A stretch of DNA of 64,000 nucleotides, taken from contig NZ_JBIVFT010000013.1 of NCBI RefSeq assembly GCF_044748305.1, positions 1 to 64,000 on the forward strand. The letters run 5' to 3'. Position 1 is the stretch's first letter; each line of letters begins with the position of its first letter. Below are positions 26,625-34,950 of this stretch, in pieces. Both the position numbers and the translations under genes were made by a program. This DNA is from Arthrobacter_E sp044748305 (GTDB lineage: Bacteria; Actinomycetota; Actinomycetes; Actinomycetales; Micrococcaceae). The notes below the pieces were generated by a model that worked only from the letters and a program-made list of their open reading frames with translations, did no database searches and was not told the origin of the DNA.

Positions 26625-26828
26625 ATGGCAGGACAGGAACAGATCAATCCCAGCTCACGGAGCGAGGATCAGATCGAAGAAGCCGATGCCGCGATCCCCA
26701 GCACCCCGGCCGCGCAGGATCATGCTGCGACCCAGGGCGTCGACGACCTGCTGGACGAGATCGACGGCGTGCTGGAGAAGAACGCCGAGGAGTTCGTCAA
26801 GGGCTTCGTCCAGAAGGGCGGCCAGTAG
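26625..26828 (+). CDS. pup: Prokaryotic ubiquitin-like protein Pup
   Basis: Product of 67 aa, intrinsically disordered and acidic. The C-terminal part DDLLDEIDGVLEKNAEEFVKGFVQKGGQ-type segment forms the helix that binds Arc and ends in Gly-Gly-Gln. It is linked by its C-terminus to Lys residues of target proteins after Dop converts Gln to Glu. Start ATG 26625 is fixed by the strong site GAGGAGG 5 bases upstream. It lies 3 bases before prcB. Confidence 0.97.
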   Translation: MAGQEQINPSSRSEDQIEEADAAIPSTPAAQDHAATQGVDDLLDEIDGVLEKNAEEFVKGFVQKGGQ

Positions 26829-26831
26829 GCC

Positions 26832-27641
26832 GTGTCCAGGGACTCCGTGCGGCTGACTTCGGAGGCGAGTTCCTCCTTTCTGGAGCACCTCGCCGAGACG
26901 AGGCCTGAGCTGCTTCCTTTCGGTGGCTTGAGCGGCACGGGGACGACCCCACTGCAGGTTCCTCACGCCACCACCATCGTGGCGCTGCAGACCGGTTCGG
27001 GCGTCCTGATGGCAGGCGACCGGCGGGCCACGATGGGGAATCTGATCGCCTCCCGCACCATGGAGAAGGTCTTCCCTGCGGATGAGACGTCGTTGCTGGG
27101 CATCGCCGGAACCGCTGGGCTGGCCGTTGACCTGGTGAAACTTTTTCAAGTGGAACTGGAGCACTACGAGAAGATCGAAGGAACCCAGCTGAGTCTGGAA
27201 GGCCGGGCGAACCGGCTCGCTGCGATGGTCCGGGGCAACCTCGGAATGGCCATGCAGGGCATGGCGGTCGTCCCGCTCTACGCCGGATACGAGGCGGGCA
27301 GCCCGCGGGGACGCATCTTCTCCTACGACGTGACCGGCGGGCGCTACGAGGAACACGAGCACCACAGCGTCGGCTCGGGCTCCAATTTCGCCCGCGGCGC
27401 CTTGAAGAAGCTCTGGCATCCCGGTCTCGAGGAACCCGATGCGGTGCGCGTGGCGGTCGAGGCTCTGTATGACGCGGCAGACGACGATTCGGCGACCGGC
27501 GGACCGGATCCGGTCCGGCAGCTCTGGCCGGTCATCTACGTGGTGGACGACGGCGGAAGCCGCCGGATCTCCGACGAAGCAGTCCGGGAGACGGCTCTGA
27601 CCGTTCTCGCCGGGCGCGATGCCCGCGGTCGGGAGGCCTGA
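26832..27641 (+). CDS. prcB: 20S proteasome beta subunit
   Basis: Product of 269 aa. It is the catalytic subunit of the 20S core, made with a propeptide that is cut off autocatalytically. The mature N-terminus is predicted at Thr47 in PHA/TTIVAL, with the active-site companions in GDRRATMGN. The propeptide is ~46 residues. GTG start directly after pup. The gene is followed by prcA after one base. Confidence 0.96.
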   Translation: MSRDSVRLTSEASSSFLEHLAETRPELLPFGGLSGTGTTPLQVPHATTIVALQTGSGVLMAGDRRATMGNLIASRTMEKVFPADETSLLGIAGTAGLAVDLVKLFQVELEHYEKIEGTQLSLEGRANRLAAMVRGNLGMAMQGMAVVPLYAGYEAGSPRGRIFSYDVTGGRYEEHEHHSVGSGSNFARGALKKLWHPGLEEPDAVRVAVEALYDAADDDSATGGPDPVRQLWPVIYVVDDGGSRRISDEAVRETALTVLAGRDARGREA

Positions 27642-27642
27642 G

Positions 27643-28401
27643 ATGTCACAACCGTTCTATGTCTCTCCCGAACAGATCATGAAGGACCGGGCGGACTTCG
27701 CCCGGAAGGGAATCTCACGGGGACGTTCCGTGGTGGTGGTCTCCTGCGCAGCGGGAATCGCCCTGGTGGCGGAGAACGCCTCCAGCTCCCTGCACAAGAT
27801 CGGGGAGATCTACGACCGCATCGCGTTCGCGGCGGTCGGCAAATACAACGAATTCGAGAGCTTGCGTCAGGCGGGGGTGCGGTACGCCGATGTCCGGGGC
27901 TACTCCTATGACCGTCGCGATGTGACGGCGCGCGGATTGGCGAGCGTCTATGCGCAGAGCCTCGGCGCGGTGTTCACGGCGGAACAGAAGCCGTTCGAGG
28001 TGGAGCTCGCGGTGGCCGAAGTCGGCGAGGGGCAGGAAGACGACCACATCTTCCGACTCACCTTCGACGGGTCGATCACCGATGAGCGAAGTTTCGTCGC
28101 CATGGGTGGGCATACCGAGCAGATGGCCGAGGTGCTTCGCGCGGGCTGGACGGCGGGACAGGATCTGGGCGAGACCCTGCGTCTGGCCACCGCAGCGCTG
28201 AGGGCGGCCCGCCAGCCGGGCGAAGCCGGCCAGGCCGCTGCCGAGCCCGAGCGCCCGTCAGCGGCGGCCGGCGGCACCGTCGAGGACGGCGTCGGGCTCG
28301 AAGTGGCGCTGCTCGAGCGGGAGCCCTCCCGCTGGCGGTCCAAGCGCCGCGCTTTCAGACGTCTGAGCCGCTCGACATTGAAGGCGCTGCTCGAAGGCTG
28401 A
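27643..28401 (+). CDS. prcA: 20S proteasome alpha subunit
   Basis: Product of 252 aa. It forms the outer, gated rings of the proteasome that receive substrates from Arc. The N-terminal YVSPEQIMKDRADFARKGISRG is the typical alpha H0 helix with the gating region, followed by VVVVSCAAGIALVAENASS. The C-terminal ~30 residues are unusually basic (RWRSKRRAFRRLSRSTLKALL). ATG 27643 lies one base after the prcB stop. Confidence 0.95.
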   Translation: MSQPFYVSPEQIMKDRADFARKGISRGRSVVVVSCAAGIALVAENASSSLHKIGEIYDRIAFAAVGKYNEFESLRQAGVRYADVRGYSYDRRDVTARGLASVYAQSLGAVFTAEQKPFEVELAVAEVGEGQEDDHIFRLTFDGSITDERSFVAMGGHTEQMAEVLRAGWTAGQDLGETLRLATAALRAARQPGEAGQAAAEPERPSAAAGGTVEDGVGLEVALLEREPSRWRSKRRAFRRLSRSTLKALLEG

Positions 28402-28449
28402 ACGTCTCCTCGGACGAATCACTGAGGGTGGAGATCTGGAAAGGACGGC

Positions 28450-29820
28450 ATGGACCGGCGGATTTTTGGCATTGAGACGGAGTTCGGCATCTCCTACGTG
28501 GGGAACAACACCCGTCGGCTGGCACCCGAGGAAGCGGCCCGTTATCTCTTCCGCAAGGTGGTCAGCTGGGGGCGGTCCTCGAATGTCTTCCTCGCGAACG
28601 GCTCGCGCCTCTATCTCGACGTCGGCTCGCATCCCGAGTACGCCACCGCCGAATGCGATTCCCTCACTCAGCTCATCTCGCACGACAAGGCCGGCGAGCT
28701 CATTCTGGAGGAGCTCTGCGCCGAGGCGGAGGAGCGGCTCCGGGCCGATGGCTTCGACGGCAAGATCTTCCTCTTCAAAAACAACACCGATTCCGCCGGG
28801 AACTCCTACGGCAGCCACGAGAACTATCTGATCCCTCGCAAGGGGGAGTTCAACCGCCTGGCGGACGTGCTGATCCCGTTCCTGGTGACGCGCCAGTTGC
28901 TGGCGGGGGCCGGCAAGATCATCACGACGCCTCAGGGCGCCGTCTTCGGCTTCTCGCAGCGCGCCGATCACATCTGGGAGGGGGTCTCTTCGGCGACCAC
29001 CCGGTCCCGCCCCATCATCAACACGCGCGACGAGCCGCATGCCGATGCCGAGTACTACCGGCGTCTTCACGTCATCGTGGGGGATTCCACGATGTCGGAG
29101 ACCACCTCTTTGCTGAAGACCGGCTCGGTCGATCTGGTGCTGCGGGCCCTTGAGGGCGGGGCCTTGATGCGGGACATGCGGATGGAGAACCCGATCCGCA
29201 GCATCCGGGAGATCTCCCGGGATCTCAGCGGGCAGGTCCTGGTGCGGCTGGCCACCGGGCGCCAGCTGACCGCCTTGCAGATCCAGGAGGAGTATCTGTC
29301 CTGGGTGACGGCGTTCGTGGACCGCGAGGGAGCGCACCACCCGGAGGTCGGGAGGATTCTCGATCTCTGGGCCCGCACGCTGCAGGCAGTGCGGTCGGGG
29401 GATCACTCAGGCATCGACACCGAGATCGACTGGGCCATCAAGAAGAAGCTTCTGGACGGCTATGCGGCGCGCAATGGCCTGGACCTGGATTCCCCGCGTC
29501 TGGCACAGATCGATCTGACCTACCACGACATCTCGCGCCGTCGCGGGCTGTTCTATCTTCTCGAGAAGAAGGGGCTGGCCCAGCGCGTGGTCAGTGACGA
29601 GGAGATCCGCCAGGCTGCGACAACCCCGCCTCAGAGCACCCGTGCCCGGCTGCGCGGTGATTTCGTCCGCAAAGCGCAGGAGCTGGGCCGCGACTACACC
29701 GTCGACTGGGTGCACCTGAAGCTCAACGACAGGGCGCATCAGACGGTCATCTGCAAGGATCCGTTCGCCTCCACGGACGAGCGGGTGGATGCCCTCATCG
29801 CGGGCATGAACGCCGGCTGA
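28450..29820 (+). CDS. pafA: Pup-protein ligase PafA
   Basis: Product of 456 aa. PafA phosphorylates the C-terminal Glu of deamidated Pup and joins it to substrate lysines. Motifs: RRIFGIETEFGISYV (metal-binding Glu), NGSRLYLDVGSHPEYATAE (catalytic Asp), FKNNTDSAGNSYGSHENYL, and RPIINTRDEPHADAEYYRRLHVIVGD. It lacks the Dop-loop, which separates it from the paralogue at 24865. GGAAAGGACGGC precedes the start. Confidence 0.97.
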   Translation: MDRRIFGIETEFGISYVGNNTRRLAPEEAARYLFRKVVSWGRSSNVFLANGSRLYLDVGSHPEYATAECDSLTQLISHDKAGELILEELCAEAEERLRADGFDGKIFLFKNNTDSAGNSYGSHENYLIPRKGEFNRLADVLIPFLVTRQLLAGAGKIITTPQGAVFGFSQRADHIWEGVSSATTRSRPIINTRDEPHADAEYYRRLHVIVGDSTMSETTSLLKTGSVDLVLRALEGGALMRDMRMENPIRSIREISRDLSGQVLVRLATGRQLTALQIQEEYLSWVTAFVDREGAHHPEVGRILDLWARTLQAVRSGDHSGIDTEIDWAIKKKLLDGYAARNGLDLDSPRLAQIDLTYHDISRRRGLFYLLEKKGLAQRVVSDEEIRQAATTPPQSTRARLRGDFVRKAQELGRDYTVDWVHLKLNDRAHQTVICKDPFASTDERVDALIAGMNAG

Positions 29821-29922
29821 AGCAGTGCTGGGGGAGTTCACAGCCGTCTCCGTTACGATGGTTGGCGGTGCCCGTTCCCCAGAGCGGCCCGCCCACCCTG
29901 TTCTCTAGTGGAAAGACGACCA

Positions 29923-30840
29923 TTGCGACGTATTCTCGCGGCCCTCGTCCCCGCCGTACTGCTGCTTTCAGCTTGTGGCTCCTCGGATCCCGGCCCCAGC
30001 AGTCAGCCGGCTGGTGACACCTCCAAGCTGAGCACGCTCAAGGTCACCGATCAGGGAGCCGACAAGGCCCCCCGGGTGGAGTTCGCCAAGCCCCTGAACG
30101 TCACGGAGACCACCATCAAGACGGTCCACGACGGCACCGGCGACCGGGTGAAGGAGAACCAGAAGGTGGAAGTGGGCTTTCTGGCCTACAACGCCCAGGA
30201 CGGTTCTCAGCTGGCGGACAACTACCTCAGCAACCACCAGCAGCTGACTCTCAACGATGCGATGAAGAAGGGCAACTCCGCCCTCTACAACGCGGTGGTC
30301 GGTGCCAAGCTCGGCTCGGATCTGGGCATCGCCTTGCCGCCTGATCCCACGAGCGGCAGCAACACCACCCAGCTCATGGTCCTGCACCTCTTCTCGGCCA
30401 AGGATCTCGCGCCGGTGCTCTCCAAGCCGGAAGGCGACGCTGTGACGCCGCCGGCCGGTCTGCCGAAGGTGACCGTGGACAAGGATCAGAAGCCCACCAT
30501 CGACGTCAAGGGCGTTGCGACGCCCAAGGCGCTGGTGGCCCAGGACCTCATCAAGGGCAAGGGTGACGCCGTCAAGGCCACGGACACCATCGTGGCCAAC
30601 TACACCGGCGTGCGTCTGGCGGACGGCAAGGTCTTCGATGCCAGCTTCCAGCACGGCGGTCCGCAGACCTTCTCGCTTTCCGGTGTGATCCCCGGATGGA
30701 CGAAGGGCCTGACCGGCAAGACGGTCGGATCCCGTGTCCTACTCGTGATCCCGGCCGCCGACGCCTACGGTGAGAAGCCGTCTCAGGGTCAGCCTGCCGG
30801 CCCGCTCGTCTTCGTCGTCGATATCCTGGGCATCCAGTAG
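29923..30840 (+). CDS. Secreted lipoprotein, FKBP-type peptidyl-prolyl isomerase
   Basis: Product of 305 aa. The signal peptide ends in LLLSACG, a lipobox with the lipidated Cys. Two FKBP-like regions are visible: a degenerate one (~60-160) and a canonical C-terminal one (~190-305) with VANYTGVRLADGKVFDASF, VIPGWTKGLTGKTVGSRVLLVIP and GPLVFVVDILGI. It probably folds secreted proteins by isomerising Xaa-Pro bonds. TTG 29923 is preferred as start because GGAAAG lies 7 bases upstream and it puts the signal peptide at the N-terminus; GTG 29908 has no ribosome site. Confidence 0.88.
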   Translation: MRRILAALVPAVLLLSACGSSDPGPSSQPAGDTSKLSTLKVTDQGADKAPRVEFAKPLNVTETTIKTVHDGTGDRVKENQKVEVGFLAYNAQDGSQLADNYLSNHQQLTLNDAMKKGNSALYNAVVGAKLGSDLGIALPPDPTSGSNTTQLMVLHLFSAKDLAPVLSKPEGDAVTPPAGLPKVTVDKDQKPTIDVKGVATPKALVAQDLIKGKGDAVKATDTIVANYTGVRLADGKVFDASFQHGGPQTFSLSGVIPGWTKGLTGKTVGSRVLLVIPAADAYGEKPSQGQPAGPLVFVVDILGIQ

Positions 30841-30871
30841 TAGCCCCCTTCACTCAACCCAAGGAGCAGCC

Positions 30872-31267
30872 ATGTCCTTCGGACAGCGCAATTACGACCG
30901 CACCAAGCCCGAGATCGACTTCCCCGAAGGCGAAGTCCCGGCGGAGCTGCGGATCATCGACATCACTGAAGGCGACGGTGCCGAGGTCACTCCCGGTGAC
31001 ACCGTCTCCGCTCACTACGTCGGTGTGGCCTGGTCCACCGGGGAGGAGTTCGACTCCTCCTGGGGCCGCGGTACTCCGCTGGACTTCCGGGTCGGCGTCG
31101 GCCAGGTCATCCAGGGCTGGGATCAGGGCCTGCTGGGTATGAAGGTCGGCGGCCGTCGCCGTCTCGAAATCCCGTCGGAGCTGGCCTACGGCTCCCGCGG
31201 CGCCGGTGGTGCCATCGGGCCCAACGAGTCGCTCATCTTCGTGGTGGATCTGGTCGGCGTTCGCTGA
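30872..31267 (+). CDS. Cytosolic FKBP-type peptidyl-prolyl isomerase
   Basis: Product of 131 aa, a single FKBP domain: DTVSAHYVGVAWSTGEEFDSSWGRGTPLDFRVGVGQVIQGWDQGL, GRRRLEIPSELAYG and LIFVVDLVGV are the standard pattern. No signal peptide is present. It lies 31 bases after the lipoprotein FKBP gene with AAGGAG before its ATG, so the two are probably cotranscribed. Confidence 0.93.
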   Translation: MSFGQRNYDRTKPEIDFPEGEVPAELRIIDITEGDGAEVTPGDTVSAHYVGVAWSTGEEFDSSWGRGTPLDFRVGVGQVIQGWDQGLLGMKVGGRRRLEIPSELAYGSRGAGGAIGPNESLIFVVDLVGVR

Positions 31268-31302
31268 CACTCTCGGCAGAGCATTCAGCTCTCTGCGAAA
31301 GA

Positions 31303-31337
31303 GAAGGGGCCGCACCCGGCAACGGGGCGGCCCCTTC
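31303..31337 (+). terminator. Rho-independent-type hairpin after FKBP gene
   Basis: Arms 31303-31312 (GAAGGGGCCG) and 31328-31337 pair perfectly, with an inner C-G stem in the loop. It lies 36 bases after the FKBP stop and before pafBC. Confidence 0.7.
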
Positions 31338-31371
31338 CGCGCGCCAGGGCGGTCTTCAGTATGCTGAGCGG

Positions 31372-33366
31372 GTGTCCGCACGAAAGACCGAACGCATCCT
31401 CAACCTCCTGATCGCCCTCCTCTCGACGAGCCGAGGGCACACTCGCGCCTACCTCGAGTCGACCGTCTATGCATACTGCCGAGAGGAAGAGGGGATCTCC
31501 GAGGCCGCTCTGGAACGCATGTTCGAACGGGACAAAGCAGAGCTGCGCGAGATGGGCGTACCTCTCCAGACCCTGAACGAAGACTCCGCAGAGGCCGACG
31601 ACGGCGCCGGAGTGAGGTACCGGGTGAGTCCGGAGGACTATCAGCTCCCCGAAGTAGCCCTCGACGCCCGGGATCGCTTCCTGCTCCAGCTGGCCGCCCG
31701 CATGTGGGAACAGGGAAGCCTGCGAGCCGCCGGGGTTTCCGCACTGCGCAAACTCCGCGACGGGGGAGAAGACGACGATCCGGCGTCGTCCGTTCTGCCC
31801 AGGATCAGCCCCGGGGGCGCCGCGCTTGAAGCCCTGCACACGGCCCTTGCCGGTTGCCACCCCGTGGAGTTCGACTACCGGGCACCTCAGGCCGCCACGT
31901 CCCGTCGCCGCCTTCACCCATACGGACTCGGCAACCGGGCAGGGCAGTGGTACGTCTCCGGTCTGGATCTGGACCGGAACGCGGAGCGCACCTTCCGGCT
32001 GAACCGGATCGTCGGGGACGTGTCCGTCGAGCGGAAACGTGCCTTCGAACGGCCCGACACGTTCTCGATCGCTCGAGTGCTTGAGGACATGGAGGAGTAT
32101 CCTGCGCAGGAGCTGATCCTGAAACTGCCGTCCGGACGCGGGGCCGATTGGCGGAACAGAGCCAGCCGGGTCGACGGCGACATCGCGACCCTGAGTTACC
32201 GGGACGAAACCTCCATCGTGGATGAACTCACCGCATCGGCGGCAGTCGTCCAGGTCCTGGAACCGGAGCGCCTGCGCGAGGCTGTCCGTGGCCGGCTCGA
32301 GCGGGCCTGGGAGGCGATGACCCGAGCCGCCCCCGCTGTCGAATTCACCAAAGCTGCCGCCAAGCGGGGCCCCAAATCATCCTCCGAGACCACCGTGCGC
32401 CGGCTGCTGGCGATGATCCCCTTCCTGGTGCGGCACGGCGGCATCCGGAAAGCAGAGCTCGCCACCGAGTTCGGAATCACCCCGCGGCAGCTCGATGACG
32501 ATCTCACCCGGATCATGATGGTCGGGCGTCCTGAGGGCTATCACAACGATCTGATGGACATCGTCGACGACGGCGAGCGGGTCTGGATCGACAACGCTCT
32601 GGACCTGGCGCAGCCCGTGCGTTTCTCCCGCCAGGAAGCGTGGACGCTCCTGGTGGGACTGGACGCGCTGGAAGAACTCGGCATCGAGGGAGACCGCAGC
32701 GCCATCGCCGATCTCAGGCTGCGGTTGTCCACGGCCGCCGGGGACGCCCTCACACTGGCCTCCAGCATCAAGGTCAGGGTCCGGCCACAGGGCCGCGAGG
32801 CCCAGTACCTGGCTGCCCTCCGCGAGGCACTGGAGCGTCGAGAGCGGGTCTGGATCGACTACGTCGTTCCGAGCCGTGACGAGGTCACGCACCGTCTGGT
32901 CGATCCCCGAGCGCTTCAGTCGAGGGAACAGCATTGGTATCTCGAAGCCTGGTGCCACACGGCCGAGGCTTCGAGGAATTTCCGGCTCGACAGGATCGCG
33001 CGCCTGGAGCCGAGCGGAGAGCGGGTGGATCCCGCTCTCTGGACCTCGGAGCCCGCCGGCTCGGTGTACCAACCGGACGACCGCAGTCCTCTGATCACCG
33101 TGGTCCTGGCACCCGAAGAGCGGTGGCTTGCGGAACGCTACAGCGCCGTGCGGACCTCGGAATCGGCGGATGGTTCACTTCTTGCCGAGCTCCCGGTGAG
33201 TTCGGGCAGCTGGGCTGCCGGGCTGGTCGCCAGAAGTGGCGGGGGAGTCCGTGTGGTCGGGCCATCCGCCGTCGTCGCCGAGGTACGTGAAAGCCTGAGC
33301 CGTGCGCGAGGCCGCTATGCGGACACTCACGGCTGGCTCGCAGAACGGAAGGGTACTCTTGGATGA
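31372..33366 (+). CDS. pafBC: Fused PafB-PafC DNA-damage transcription activator
   Basis: Product of 664 aa. Two copies of the helix-turn-helix plus WYL layout lie in tandem. The first starts at residue ~1 (RKTERILNLLIALLSTSRGHTRAYLE) with its WYL-type core around HPVEFDYRAP...HPYGLGNRAGQWYVSGLD. The second HTH starts at ~342 (RRLLAMIPFLVRHGGIRKAELATEFG) with the core RVWIDYVVPSRDEV...REQHWYLEAWCH. In most actinobacteria PafB and PafC are separate subunits of a LexA-independent DNA-damage activator; a natural fusion is known in Arthrobacter. GTG start. Its location after the proteasome genes is conserved. Confidence 0.93.
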   Translation: MSARKTERILNLLIALLSTSRGHTRAYLESTVYAYCREEEGISEAALERMFERDKAELREMGVPLQTLNEDSAEADDGAGVRYRVSPEDYQLPEVALDARDRFLLQLAARMWEQGSLRAAGVSALRKLRDGGEDDDPASSVLPRISPGGAALEALHTALAGCHPVEFDYRAPQAATSRRRLHPYGLGNRAGQWYVSGLDLDRNAERTFRLNRIVGDVSVERKRAFERPDTFSIARVLEDMEEYPAQELILKLPSGRGADWRNRASRVDGDIATLSYRDETSIVDELTASAAVVQVLEPERLREAVRGRLERAWEAMTRAAPAVEFTKAAAKRGPKSSSETTVRRLLAMIPFLVRHGGIRKAELATEFGITPRQLDDDLTRIMMVGRPEGYHNDLMDIVDDGERVWIDNALDLAQPVRFSRQEAWTLLVGLDALEELGIEGDRSAIADLRLRLSTAAGDALTLASSIKVRVRPQGREAQYLAALREALERRERVWIDYVVPSRDEVTHRLVDPRALQSREQHWYLEAWCHTAEASRNFRLDRIARLEPSGERVDPALWTSEPAGSVYQPDDRSPLITVVLAPEERWLAERYSAVRTSESADGSLLAELPVSSGSWAAGLVARSGGGVRVVGPSAVVAEVRESLSRARGRYADTHGWLAERKGTLG

Positions 33367-33704
33367 TGCCGTGGTGGTCGTGGATTCTGCTGTGGGTCGC
33401 CGTGCTGGCGCTCTCCGCCTTGATGTTCGTCATGCTCGGAATCAAGCTTTTCCGGCAGTTCACCGCGATGATGCGCGAGCTTGGGGCAGCGACGGATATG
33501 CTGTCCCGGTTGACCCCGGAGCTGGAGGATCCGCAGACCGCGGAACGCCAGATCCCCGTGTTGGGCATCTATTCCGAGCCGGAACAGATGAGGGCCGACT
33601 ACGAAGCCGGTAAGAACGAGCGCCGTGAAAGCCGGCGGCAACGTCGCGTGGCACGCCGTGCAGCGGCCCACCGGCCACAGAGGCTGCGCGATCTGGGCCT
33701 TTGA
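33363..33704 (+). CDS. Small membrane protein, unknown function
   Basis: Product of 113 aa. A single N-terminal transmembrane segment (WWSWILLWVAVLALSALMFVMLGI) is followed by an amphipathic helix and a very basic C-terminus (RRESRRQRRVARRAAAHRPQRLRDL). I do not recognise the family. It overlaps pafBC by four bases (ATGA) and is followed by tatA after 37 bases; small membrane genes at this point are common in relatives. The topology might suit a Tat accessory or a membrane-nucleic acid contact, but this is speculative. Confidence 0.75.
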   Translation: MMPWWSWILLWVAVLALSALMFVMLGIKLFRQFTAMMRELGAATDMLSRLTPELEDPQTAERQIPVLGIYSEPEQMRADYEAGKNERRESRRQRRVARRAAAHRPQRLRDLGL

Positions 33705-33741
33705 ACGCCCTATCATTGAAGGAAATAGAAAGGACCCGGAC

Positions 33742-34008
33742 ATGGGACGACTTTTTGATGGCCCCTGGCCCATCGTCATTATCATCATCGTGGCACTGCT
33801 TCTCTTCGCTGCACCGAAGCTGCCTCAGATGGCCCGTAGCCTCGGCCAGTCCATGCGCATCATGAAATCCGAGGTCAACCAGATGAAGGGCGACGGCAAA
33901 TCCAAGGCCGAAGCCGCTGAGGAGCCGGTGGAAGGCAAGGTCGTACAGCACCCGGAGTCTGCTTCGGACAACGGTGGGAAGCAGAACCCGCCGTCCGGCA
34001 ACGCCTAA
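33742..34008 (+). CDS. tatA: Twin-arginine translocase subunit TatA
   Basis: Product of 88 aa. A short periplasmic N-terminus (GRLFDGPWPIVIIIIVALLLFAAPKLPQMARSLGQSMR) gives the single transmembrane helix, hinge Pro and amphipathic helix typical of TatA/E. A charged, disordered tail follows. It forms the pore for folded Tat substrates; the alkaline phosphatase in this window is one. GAAAGGACC precedes the ATG. It is followed 6 bases later by tatC. Confidence 0.95.
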   Translation: MGRLFDGPWPIVIIIIVALLLFAAPKLPQMARSLGQSMRIMKSEVNQMKGDGKSKAEAAEEPVEGKVVQHPESASDNGGKQNPPSGNA

Positions 34009-34014
34009 GGTCCA

Positions 34015-34851
34015 GTGGCGCTCACCAAAGGCCCTCGGAGGAATCCTGAGGGCCGCATGGCTCTCCTTGAACACTTCAAGGAGCTCAAGAACAGGCTCAT
34101 CAAGAGCCTGATCGCCCTGGCTCTTGCCAGCGTCGGTGGCTGGTTCCTGTACCAGCCCGTCATCGCCTCGTTGTCGGCACCGCTTGAGCAGATCTCTCAG
34201 GAGATGCATCGTTCGGCGTCGTTGAACTATGCCTCGATCGCGTCGCCGTTCGAGTTCCAGTTGCGCATCGCCATCGAGATCGGCTTGGTCATCTCAAGCC
34301 CCGTCTGGATCTACCAGGTGTGGGCCTTCGTGACTCCGGGTCTGACACGCAAGGAACGCAAGTACACCCTCGGTTTCATGGCCGCTGCGATCCCGCTGTT
34401 CCTGGTCGGCGTCTTCGTGGCCTGGTCCGTGATCCCGAACGTGGTCCGTGCCCTGCTGCACTTCACGCCGGAGAACGCGTCCAACCTCATCAGTGCGGAC
34501 GACTACCTCACCTTCGCGACCCACATGCTGCTCTTCCTCGGTATCGCCTTCCTGGTGCCGGTGGTTCTGGTCGGTGTGAACATGCTGGGTGTTCTGAGTG
34601 GCAAGGCCATTCTGAAGGCCTGGAGGATCACGGTGTTCGGCGTGTTCGTTCTGGCTGCGATCGCGGCGCCGGGAGCCGACGCGTTCTCCATGTTCCTGCT
34701 CGCGTTGCCCCTTCTGGTCCTGTTCTTCCTGGCCATCGGGATCTGCCTGCTCAACGACAGGCGCCGGGCCCGACGTGAGGGCGCGAAGGCAGAGGAGAAC
34801 GAAGAGGAAGCGAACCAGGCCACGCCTTTTGAGGACCTGGGCAAGCTCTGA
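34015..34851 (+). CDS. tatC: Twin-arginine translocase subunit TatC
   Basis: Product of 278 aa with six transmembrane helices. The N-terminal signature MALLEHFKELKNRLIKSL and the ESASIASPFEFQ-like stretch (YASIASPFEFQLRIAIEIGLVISSPVWIYQVWAFVTPGL) are conserved in TatC, including the Glu that contacts the twin-arginine motif. A Glu-rich C-terminal tail follows. GTG start 6 bases after tatA. Confidence 0.96.
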   Translation: MALTKGPRRNPEGRMALLEHFKELKNRLIKSLIALALASVGGWFLYQPVIASLSAPLEQISQEMHRSASLNYASIASPFEFQLRIAIEIGLVISSPVWIYQVWAFVTPGLTRKERKYTLGFMAAAIPLFLVGVFVAWSVIPNVVRALLHFTPENASNLISADDYLTFATHMLLFLGIAFLVPVVLVGVNMLGVLSGKAILKAWRITVFGVFVLAAIAAPGADAFSMFLLALPLLVLFFLAIGICLLNDRRRARREGAKAEENEEEANQATPFEDLGKL

Positions 34852-34864
34852 GTTTTGACCTTGA

Positions 34865-34894
34865 CAGCGGCCGGCCGGTTTCGGCCGGCCGCTG
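34865..34894 (+). terminator. Hairpin terminator after tatC
   Basis: Arms 34865-34877 (CAGCGGCCGGCCG) and 34882-34894 pair perfectly around a GTTT loop, 13 bases after the tatC stop, and are followed by TTGCGT. Confidence 0.8.
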
Positions 34895-34950
34895 TTGCGT
34901 ATCCGGGCCCGGCGTCCGGGATGCCGCTCCGCAGCCGATACCCTTGAGTA

